Source: Nitrososphaerota archaeon
GTDB lineage: Archaea > Thermoproteota > EX4484-205 > JAAOZP01
NCBI GenBank assembly: GCA_011605725.1
Contig: JAAOZP010000016.1
Coordinates: forward strand, 1 to 63,562
Direction of reading: 5' to 3'
Length of the DNA stretch: 63,562 nucleotides
Below, piece after piece: positions 35,257-41,241 of the stretch. A model generated the notes under the pieces. The model was not told where the DNA came from. It saw only the letters and a list, made by a program, of their open reading frames with translations, and searched no databases. Each line of letters begins with the position of its first letter. Within the stretch, counting starts at the first letter, position 1. The position numbers and the translations under genes were made by a program.

Positions 35257-36378
35257 ATGAGGAGCACCCTAGCTTTTTCGAAGAAACTTCTTATAGTCGG
35301 CTTACTGATTGGAATCGTAGTCGGATATGCGGTGGGCTTCATGACCAGGGGAAGAGAAGTGGAGGAGTTGCAACAACAGGTTTCAAGGCTTAATGCTCAA
35401 ATAGAACAGTTAAGGGGAGTGGTGCAGCCTTTAAGAGTGCTCGCCGAGAAACACGGTATTTATATTGGTGCAGCAGTAGGTGCTGACCAGCTTAGAATCA
35501 AAGAATATGCTGAGACACTTAGCAGGGAATTCAACATTTTAACCACGGAAAACGCTTTAAAATTTGAAAGAGTTCACCCTGAGCGAAACGTCTATTCTTT
35601 TTCAGAAGCCGATGCAATCATCAGTTTTGCAGAGGCAAACGGTATGAAGGTTCGCGGGCACACGCTCGTCTGGCATAACCAGCTGCCTGAATGGATTACG
35701 CGTGGAAACTATAGTCGTGAGGAATGGATACGCATTCTCCACGACCATGTTACTACGGTTGTTAACCGTTATAGAGGGAGGGTTTACGCGTGGGACGTGG
35801 TTAACGAGGCTGTTGACGAAGACGGGTCTTTAAGAGAAACCATCTGGCTGCGAAACATAGGGCCGGAATATATTGAGCTGGCTTTCAAGTGGGCGCATGA
35901 AGCAGACCCGGAGGCGCTCCTCTTCTACAACGATTACGGTGCTGAAGGCATGGGTGTGAAGTCGGATGCTGTCTACAATCTTGTTAAAACACTCTTGGAG
36001 AAAGGTGTGCCAATACATGGCGTCGGCCTACAGATGCATGTAAGCACAGAGCACTATCCGGCGCCGCAAGAAGTTGTAGCCAACATTAAACGCCTAGGCG
36101 ACCTAGGCCTGGAGGTTCACATTACTGAAATCGACGTCCGCATAAGGCTGCCCGCGGATTCTAAAAGCCTAGTTAAGCAGGCGGAAATATACCGCGACAT
36201 GCTTAAGGCATGTCTTTCCTCCAAGAAATGCACAGCCTTCGTGATGTGGGGTTTCACAGACCGCTACTCCTGGATCCCCGGGTTTTTCAACGGATATGGT
36301 TCAGCCCTAATCTTCGACGAGAATTATAATCCTAAGCCAGCATACTACTACATTCTTAGAACCCTGATGGAGCCTTAA
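35257..36378 (+). CDS. GH10 endo-1,4-beta-xylanase, membrane-anchored
   Basis: Family 10 glycoside hydrolases cut the backbone of xylan with retention of configuration. The 373-residue protein has a signal anchor (about 10-28), a short coiled coil (35-55) as spacer, then a complete TIM barrel: T-E-N-A-L-K near 97-102, H-T-L-V-W-H at 135-140, acid/base E184 in W-D-V-V-N-E-A, H-V-S-T at 261 and nucleophile E291 in H-I-T-E-I-D-V. W-G-F-T-D and W near the end line the -1 site. It should act outside the cell on the surface. A long hairpin lies nine bases after its stop. GH10 enzymes are uncommon in archaea, so acquisition by transfer is possible. Confidence 0.95.
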   Translation: MRSTLAFSKKLLIVGLLIGIVVGYAVGFMTRGREVEELQQQVSRLNAQIEQLRGVVQPLRVLAEKHGIYIGAAVGADQLRIKEYAETLSREFNILTTENALKFERVHPERNVYSFSEADAIISFAEANGMKVRGHTLVWHNQLPEWITRGNYSREEWIRILHDHVTTVVNRYRGRVYAWDVVNEAVDEDGSLRETIWLRNIGPEYIELAFKWAHEADPEALLFYNDYGAEGMGVKSDAVYNLVKTLLEKGVPIHGVGLQMHVSTEHYPAPQEVVANIKRLGDLGLEVHITEIDVRIRLPADSKSLVKQAEIYRDMLKACLSSKKCTAFVMWGFTDRYSWIPGFFNGYGSALIFDENYNPKPAYYYILRTLMEP

Positions 36379-36386
36379 ACCAGTCT

Positions 36387-36480
36387 GAGCCTTAGCACGC
36401 GCCTTTAGTTTTCATCTTGCCAATCCCGCTTACCAGTATGAACTGGGATGAGAAAATCGTTTTTAACGCGTGCTAAGCTC
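36387..36480. repeat. Long imperfect hairpin downstream of the xylanase gene
   Basis: The ends GAGCCTTAGCACGCG and CGCGTGCTAAGCTC are inverted repeats; inside them TTTTCATC pairs with GATGAGAAAA, and the centre CCAGT-ATGA-ACTGG is a further stem. Together they form a roughly 94-nt hairpin with outer arms of the GC-alternating family. It could be a transcription end, a small RNA, or a miniature inverted-repeat element. Confidence 0.6.
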
Positions 36481-36744
36481 TTGCCTAACGATGTTTAAAC
36501 CGTTCGATGCCGGGTTATTTTCACCCAGTCCTCTCCCACAAGCATCTGCCTACTCCAGATTTTAGAGGGTTTTCACGGGGATTTTGGACGAGTGCTTGCT
36601 GAGGATGTTGACACGTTTAGCCTGCTACTGTAAGGAGGCTCAGGAAAAATCTCAATTCAGTCTTGTCGTCTATGTTAAGAGTATCGAGAACAAGATAACA
36701 GGATTCTACTCGTCGATTCTAATTTCCGATGCTCAGCTTGCAAA

Positions 36745-36752
36745 CGCGCGCG
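36745..36752. repeat. GC run CGCGCGCG at the end of a gene fragment
   Basis: It bounds the left side of the 84-bp minus-strand fragment at 36753-36836. Confidence 0.6.
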
Positions 36753-36836
36753 AGATCTCAGTCTCTCGTTTCTTAGCTTCTCCTCCTCTGAGAGCATGAT
36801 GTAAGCCTTACCCCCGGGTTCAATCCTGTAATACTG
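36753..36836 (-). pseudogene. 84-bp fragment of a paralogue of the gene at 27.6 kb
   Basis: The minus strand encodes Q-Y-Y-R-I-E-P-G-G-K-A-Y-I-M-L-S-E-E-E, then K-L-R-N-E-R. This matches Q-Y-Y-S-I-G-P-E-G-K-A-Y-I-M-L-S-G-E-D and R-L-R-N-E-R of the 158-residue protein at both peptide and DNA level. The match begins and ends at GC runs on both sides (36837 and 36752), so this is a free-floating gene piece trapped between two GC elements. Confidence 0.75.
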
Positions 36837-36846
36837 GCGCGCGCTA
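36837..36846. repeat. GC run GCGCGCGCTA between two gene fragments
   Basis: The left neighbour is the fragment at 36753-36836. The right neighbour is the truncated pre-nuclease domain of the orphan toxin cassette, whose open frame starts inside this run. Confidence 0.65.
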
Positions 36847-37050
36847 CTGGGCTGCGATGCATTAAAGGAGCTGGAAGAAGGCGTTGGAAGCAAGTACGGG
36901 ATCCTCGTTGGATTCGACGGTGGAAAGAAGGCATATTGCGGCGCCAAGGAGCTCAAGATTGATATACCTGAGGGCGCGAGCAAGATAGAGTGGATAAAAG
37001 TAGTCTCTATTGAGGATGAGGTAACTCTTCTCCTCCACGAGATAATAGAG
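36844..37050 (+). pseudogene. Truncated pre-nuclease domain, homologous to the giant protein near residue 2250
   Basis: This open stretch is in frame with the nuclease gene that follows but has no start codon. It reads V-G-F-D-G-G-K-K-A-Y-C-G-A-K-E-L-K-I-D and I-P-E-G-A-S-K-I-E-W-I. The giant protein has V-A-Y-F-D-N-A-R-Y-A-T-C-G-T-S-T-L-E-I-N and V-P-S-G-A-N-V-L-E-Y-I at about residues 2248-2282, just ahead of its nuclease domain. The shared F-D...C-G...L-x-I...P-x-G-A...E-x-I pattern shows common origin. So this cassette is the detached C-terminal end of a second giant protein. Confidence 0.65.
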
Positions 37051-37554
37051 ATGCGGGCGGGGGGAAATCTGGGAGAAAGGGAACTGGGAGAAATGAATTA
37101 TAAAGTGGGAGTGGCCAGCGAACATATCGTGATTGAAGGATATGGGAAGATAAACTATCAGAGAGATATCCTCAAAGCTTTCTCGGAGAAGTCCGGGATC
37201 CCTATGGATGCGCTCGAGGGCAAGGTGAAATTTATCCGTCGCGGCGGAGGCGGAGAAGTCGATGGCGAGATCTTAGCTCTAGAGGACATTATAGTCGATG
37301 GTGAAGTGGTATTTAAGAAGGACGATGTAATAGCTATAATAGAGATGAAGTCGACGATAACCGGGAAAAGCTTTGAGGAGCTACTTGGCGGTGCAATGGA
37401 GGATCTTAAGAACCACCTTCAGTTCGATAAGTATAAGAACGTTAAATATGGTATAGCCATAGGTTTCTCATACGATCCAAAAGAGGTGCTTGCGGAAGAG
37501 CCGGGCGTGCCCCCGCTCATAAAGGTGTATACGAGGGGTGAACTCGAGGGATGA
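37051..37554 (+). CDS. PD-(D/E)XK nuclease-like protein (orphan toxin tip)
   Basis: From this ATG the product is 167 residues. It has D71 in G-G-E-V-D-G-E-I-L and E98-M-K100 in I-A-I-I-E-M-K-S-T, the metal-binding layout of PD-(D/E)XK nucleases, followed by a helix and the strand K-Y-G-I-A-I-G-F-S. A later ATG (MNYKVGVAS) is preceded by GGGAGAA and may be the used start. The frame is open upstream to the GC run at 36837 through a domain also found in the giant protein. Its stop overlaps the start of the partner gene by four bases. DNA cleavage is inferred from motif, not shown. Confidence 0.7.
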   Translation: MRAGGNLGERELGEMNYKVGVASEHIVIEGYGKINYQRDILKAFSEKSGIPMDALEGKVKFIRRGGGGEVDGEILALEDIIVDGEVVFKKDDVIAIIEMKSTITGKSFEELLGGAMEDLKNHLQFDKYKNVKYGIAIGFSYDPKEVLAEEPGVPPLIKVYTRGELEG

Positions 37555-38210
37555 GCGTGGTTGAGAGGCTGAGGGCTTTGCTAGCTGAGAAGTTCGAGCG
37601 CAGGCCGTGGGAGAAGGTTGAGCTACTGCCTCCTCACCCTCCTGAGAAGTGGGTGATAGCTGTTAGGATATTCTTCGAAATCTTCATCACAGCGTACGAG
37701 AATGGAAAGATAAAAGTCGATGCCGGCCCAGAGCGGACCTGGGACGGAATATCCGAGTTCTACCTCTGGAGGAAATACAAGCGGAAGTACGAGAAGGCGG
37801 TGACCGAGGAGGAAAAGAAAAGGATCTTACAAAAGGAGAAGGAGGAGGAAGACAGGATCATCGAGGACTTCAAGCAGAGGAGGTTCGAGGATTACATCAA
37901 GAAAGGGAGAACCATCGCGTACTTCGCTGGGCGTCATATGTGGGGCGACGAGGTAGCTAGGAGGGTTAGCGAAAAGCATGGCATCGAGGTCAAGTTCGAG
38001 ATAGACACTGAATCGGGCTTCATCACGACCTTCGACTCAACAGGTATGGGCGACGAGCAGTTAATCAACGAGACCATGAAGAGGGTTGACGCTATTAACG
38101 AAGCCAGGGAGATGTTTTTCAATAAGGAATTGGAGAACGAATTCTTGGCTAGCAAGGGGATAGAGGTTAAGAGGAAGCGTAGCAGGCGAAGACGAGTTTC
38201 GAGAGGCTGA
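37551..38210 (+). CDS. Partner (immunity-like) protein of the orphan nuclease
   Basis: The 219-residue protein has a long charged helical middle ([24 protein letters not shown]) and a C-terminal domain homologous to the partner of the giant protein: [39 protein letters not shown]. It ends in a very basic tail (K-R-K-R-S-R-R-R-R). It overlaps the nuclease gene by four bases. Two degraded copies of this type are at 11.6 kb and 63 kb. Binding to and neutralising the nuclease is the favoured idea; the basic tail also allows nucleic acid binding. Confidence 0.75.
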   Translation: MSVVERLRALLAEKFERRPWEKVELLPPHPPEKWVIAVRIFFEIFITAYENGKIKVDAGPERTWDGISEFYLWRKYKRKYEKAVTEEEKKRILQKEKEEEDRIIEDFKQRRFEDYIKKGRTIAYFAGRHMWGDEVARRVSEKHGIEVKFEIDTESGFITTFDSTGMGDEQLINETMKRVDAINEAREMFFNKELENEFLASKGIEVKRKRSRRRRVSRG

Positions 38211-38247
38211 AGCTAAGCGCGCACGAAAAGGCTGGCGTCGAAACTTG

Positions 38248-38266
38248 GCGCGCTAGCGCGCGCGCT
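38248..38266. repeat. GC-alternating element, longest run in the window
   Basis: GCGCGCTAGCGCGCGCGCT contains two overlapping palindromes, GCGCGCTAGCGCGC and GCGCGCGC. It lies 38 bases after the stop of the orphan partner gene. Confidence 0.7.
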
Positions 38267-38326
38267 GGCTCGATCCTCCTTGCCCCCTGGAAAACCGGAG
38301 TAGCACGACAGCTTCACCGAGACTTT

Positions 38327-38343
38327 TTAGCGCACGCGCTTAA
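38327..38343. repeat. GC-alternating element TTAGCGCACGCGCTTAA
   Basis: Near-palindrome with AT flanks, at the left edge of the protein-like part of the start-less frame. Confidence 0.6.
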
Positions 38344-38568
38344 CATAACGTTTGTCGCAAACTTTACTTCCCTTTTACACCATGATTTCTGGGGCGTAAT
38401 AAACGTCCTAAATTCTACAAGTGGTAGTACGTTAGCTCATGGGGTTTTCTCCGCTTTCAACTTCCCAAAACTCGCGATAAGCAAAATAGACGTAAGCGGA
38501 AATCCAGCCGCATACAATGTGACAGAAGTCTTGGGTAACAGCACTATTACTTCCGGCTTTTTAGTGTG

Positions 38569-38585
38569 GCGCGCGCGCTCGCTAA
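38569..38585. repeat. GC-alternating element GCGCGCGCGCTCGCTAA
   Basis: A 10-bp G-C run with an AT edge, at the right side of the same gene fragment and about 90 bases upstream of tRNA-Ser. Confidence 0.6.
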
Positions 38586-38677
38586 TTGAAACCGGGAGTA
38601 GACCCAGAAAAAGCTCAAATTTTACGTTAAAACATTAACAAAAGATATAAAAAAGAGGCCTAATAGAATTCTCTTTG

Positions 38678-38780
38678 GCCGTGGTGGCAGAGTGGCAATG
38701 CGCCGGGCTCGAGACCCGGTTCCCCTCTACGGGGAGCGCAGGTTCAAAAGGCGTTAGGCCGGAAACTCCTGCCCACGGCG
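38678..38780 (+). tRNA. tRNA-Ser(CGA) with a T-loop intron
   Basis: Acceptor GCCGTGG/CCACGGC with discriminator G, anticodon stem CCGGG/CCCGG around loop CTCGAGA (CGA), and a long variable arm (CCCCTCTACGGGG) mark tRNA-Ser. The T-stem GCAGG/CCTGC encloses 25 nt instead of 7, so about 18 nt (around AAGGCGTTAGGCCGG) must be spliced from the T-loop near position 59. No CCA is encoded. Confidence 0.86.
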
Positions 38781-38862
38781 CATGTTTTACTTGTCACTCT
38801 TGGATAGGATAGATTCTACCATTCCGCAAAATAGCTAAACCGATTCCAGGATGCGGCTTGTC

Positions 38863-39642
38863 CTAAAGCCCCTGCTCTTCTAACAGTCTATTCACATGCT
38901 TGTAGTAATCTTTTCTCTTTAGTTTTGATGCTGCAGCCTCATCAACAATAATTGTTGCATCAGGATGCATTTGCAGTATCGAAGCAGTTATTTGAGACGT
39001 TATAGGTCCCTCTACTGTGGCTGCAATAGCATCCGCTTTCCCCTCACCATTGGCTAGGAGTATTATTTTTCTAGCCTCCATAATTGTTCCGCAACCCATT
39101 GTTATGGCAAGCCTTGGAACCTCTTCCTCGCTCTTAAAGAAACGTGCATTATCCTTTATTGTTTCCTCCGCAAGCGCTACTAGCGTGGTTCTCCCCATCA
39201 AGGGAGAGCCTGGCTCGTTAAAGGCTATATGGCCGTCTCTGCCTATTCCTAAGAGTTGCAAGTCGATTCCTCCCGCTTTCCTGATCTCCTCTTCGTATTT
39301 TTTACAGAAGGCTTTGACATCCTTAGCAAGACCGTCAGGTATGTGAACATTCCTAGGATTAATATTAATATGGTTGAACAGATTCTCGAACATAAAGTAA
39401 TGGTAACTTTGAGGATGAGTTGGGGCCAGCCCATAGTATTCATCTAGGTTAAAAGTCACTACCCTAGAGAAATCTAGGCCTTCCTCCCTATGCATTCTGA
39501 TCAGCTCCTTATAGGTGCCGAGCGGCGTGCTGCCAGTAGCCAAGCCAAGAACAGAATCAGGCTTCCTCCTTATCTGCTCAGCTATTATTTTCGCTGCTTT
39601 CTTACTCATCTCCTCATAGTCTTTTGTGATTATTACTCTCAT
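38863..39642 (-). CDS. nagB: Glucosamine-6-phosphate deaminase
   Basis: NagB converts glucosamine-6-phosphate to fructose-6-phosphate and ammonia, feeding amino sugars into glycolysis (or the reverse). The 259-residue product fits the family: L-G-L-A-T-G-S-T-P phosphate loop at about 32-40, the catalytic base D67 in [24 protein letters not shown] in the middle and a C-terminal H-x-D-x-x-x-I-V-D-E-A-A. It could act in chitin or amino-sugar use or supply UDP-GlcNAc for surface glycans. It is a single gene between tRNA-Ser and the divergent P-loop fusion gene. Confidence 0.95.
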   Translation of the reverse strand: MRVIITKDYEEMSKKAAKIIAEQIRRKPDSVLGLATGSTPLGTYKELIRMHREEGLDFSRVVTFNLDEYYGLAPTHPQSYHYFMFENLFNHININPRNVHIPDGLAKDVKAFCKKYEEEIRKAGGIDLQLLGIGRDGHIAFNEPGSPLMGRTTLVALAEETIKDNARFFKSEEEVPRLAITMGCGTIMEARKIILLANGEGKADAIAATVEGPITSQITASILQMHPDATIIVDEAAASKLKRKDYYKHVNRLLEEQGL

Positions 39643-39730
39643 CCTGCCTTTTGGGTTGAAAGGGTTTATATAAGGCTAACTCTTCTAAACTCTTTTAAGC
39701 TAATGGTCCGTAATAAGTTTCAGATGATGT

Positions 39731-40807
39731 TTGAGGATAGTTGCAACAGGGATAAGCGGTAGTGGCAGAGAGACGCATCTCCGGAGATTCGTTGAGTTTG
39801 CGGAAGCTAGGAATATCGAGGTTAAGCTTTTCTCAGTTGGCAGCATGATGTTCGAGGCAGCAAGGAAACTTGGTGTCGAGATAGAGGAAGATAAGATACT
39901 TGACTTATCTCCCTCCTCCTTAAACTTTCTTAGGGCAACGGTTTTCGAGCAAATCATTAGGGAGGCAGAAAACTATGAGAACATAATCATAAGTACACAT
40001 GCCTGCTTCAGGTGGAAGAAACATGTTTTCCAAGCATTCGACTTTCATTATCTTAACGAGCTCTCTCCAGATGCATTCATAACAATCTCCGACTCCGCGT
40101 TACCCATTAAAATGAGGCTTGAATCCTCCGCGCAGTGGAGAGGTCGTCTAACGCTTAAAGAAATACTTGTTTGGAGAGACGAGGAAATCCTCTTGACGAA
40201 GAGTATTGCTAATTATAGGAGAAAGCCTTTTTACATCATTCCGTTCTCATCTCCCCCGGAAACCCTTTTTAACCTCATGTTTAAACAGTATTCGAAGAAA
40301 GCATACCTTAGCTATCCCATAACGCATATAGAGGACCGGGAGGCTAAGCTCGCTGATAAAGACCGATTTAAAAATAGGCTTAGAACACTTGGCCTAACCG
40401 TGTTCGACCCGGGTGAAATAGAAGATTCCTTCTTGCTTTACAAGCTTAAGGAGCTAAAGGATATCGGCTGGGAAAAACTGGTAATTGAGGAGAACGGTGT
40501 AAAGATAGAGGTTCATATAAGTGAAATCGAAGATGTTGTTGAAGATCTGCTCGACCAGATTGTTGCAAGGGACTACCAGCTTATAGACCAGAGTGATTTC
40601 CTCATCGTCTACTATTTCTCGCAAGTAATGTCCCCTGGCGTGCTCTCTGAAATGACATACGGTTTCAGCAATAACAAGAAGGTGTTTGTAGTTTACAAGG
40701 GTCCTGAAAGCCCGTTTTTTAACTATTATTCAACAAGAATATTTGAGTCTGAAGGAGCTCTGATAGACTTTATGCATAAAGAAGGAATAATTAATGGGAA
40801 ACCCTAA
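39731..40807 (+). CDS. P-loop kinase-like domain fused to a deoxyribosyltransferase-like domain
   Basis: Residues 1-185 resemble an archaeal adenylate kinase-like P-loop protein: I-V-A-T-G-I-S-G-S-G-R-E-T-H is the phosphate loop but has Arg where the invariant Lys of G-K-T/S should be, and N-I-I-I-S-T-H-A-C-F is the next strand. Residues about 190-358 start K-K-A-Y-L-S-Y-P-I-T-H and contain D-Q-S-D-F-L-I-V-Y-Y, then M-S-P-G-V-L-S-E-M-T-Y-G, the pattern of nucleoside 2-deoxyribosyltransferase-like folds. The start is a TTG. Such fusions occur in archaea without a known reaction; nucleotide salvage or base sensing is plausible. Confidence 0.65.
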   Translation: MRIVATGISGSGRETHLRRFVEFAEARNIEVKLFSVGSMMFEAARKLGVEIEEDKILDLSPSSLNFLRATVFEQIIREAENYENIIISTHACFRWKKHVFQAFDFHYLNELSPDAFITISDSALPIKMRLESSAQWRGRLTLKEILVWRDEEILLTKSIANYRRKPFYIIPFSSPPETLFNLMFKQYSKKAYLSYPITHIEDREAKLADKDRFKNRLRTLGLTVFDPGEIEDSFLLYKLKELKDIGWEKLVIEENGVKIEVHISEIEDVVEDLLDQIVARDYQLIDQSDFLIVYYFSQVMSPGVLSEMTYGFSNNKKVFVVYKGPESPFFNYYSTRIFESEGALIDFMHKEGIINGKP

Positions 40808-40875
40808 AACGACAAAATTTATTAAGACTGGAAGCAAAATATGCTTGAAACCGCCCTGTAAAAACTGGGCGGCTT

Positions 40876-40993
40876 GCGGAGGTCGCCAAAGCCAGGAAGC
40901 GGCAAAGCCTGGTCAAATAAGTATGAGGCTAGAGGCGCGAGGCTCAGGACCTCGTCCCGAAGGGGTTCGTGGGTTCAAATCCCACCCTCCGCA
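40876..40993 (+). tRNA. tRNA-Leu(CAG) with about 33 nt of intron in the D-arm
   Basis: Acceptor GCGGAGG/CCTCCGC, anticodon stem CGAGG/CCTCG with loop CTCAGGA (CAG), T-arm GTGGG-TTCAAAT-CCCAC. The D-arm between GCC and GGC is 46 nt instead of about 13. Two removals of about 16 nt (AGGAAGCGGCAAAGCC, then TAAGTATGAGGCTAGA) give a normal D-loop AAAGCCTGGTCAAA, but one longer intron is also possible. The second removal is at the same place as the D-arm intron of tRNA-Leu(TAA). Confidence 0.82.
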
Positions 40994-41241
40994 CTTTTCA
41001 TAAGCTAAGGCTCGCTAAGGCTTTAGTAGCCTTCTCAAGAGTTGTTGCATTAATGCACAGCTATCTAGCACACGGTCTACTTGGTAGTCGGTGATGCGCA
41101 GATATATCGGCTGTACAGGTTTTTGCCGGATAACTATGAGGTCCCAAGGTCCTTAATGACAGTAAGGGGACGCAGTTGCTAATGCTGCCCTAGATCATAC
41201 CGGGCTACTGTATTCTGAGTATTAAATAGTTTAAATAGGGT

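Larger units (their letters stand above)
38213..38638 (+). pseudogene. Start-less open frame bounded and crossed by GC elements
   Basis: An open frame of about 140 codons has no ATG, GTG or TTG near its start. The central part ([34 protein letters not shown]) has N-x-S/T sites and alternating hydrophobics like an extracellular protein. GC elements lie at 38248-38266, 38327-38343 and 38569-38585; the protein-like part spans the last two. It looks like an internal piece of a surface protein, kept between two GC elements. Parent unknown. Confidence 0.45.
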
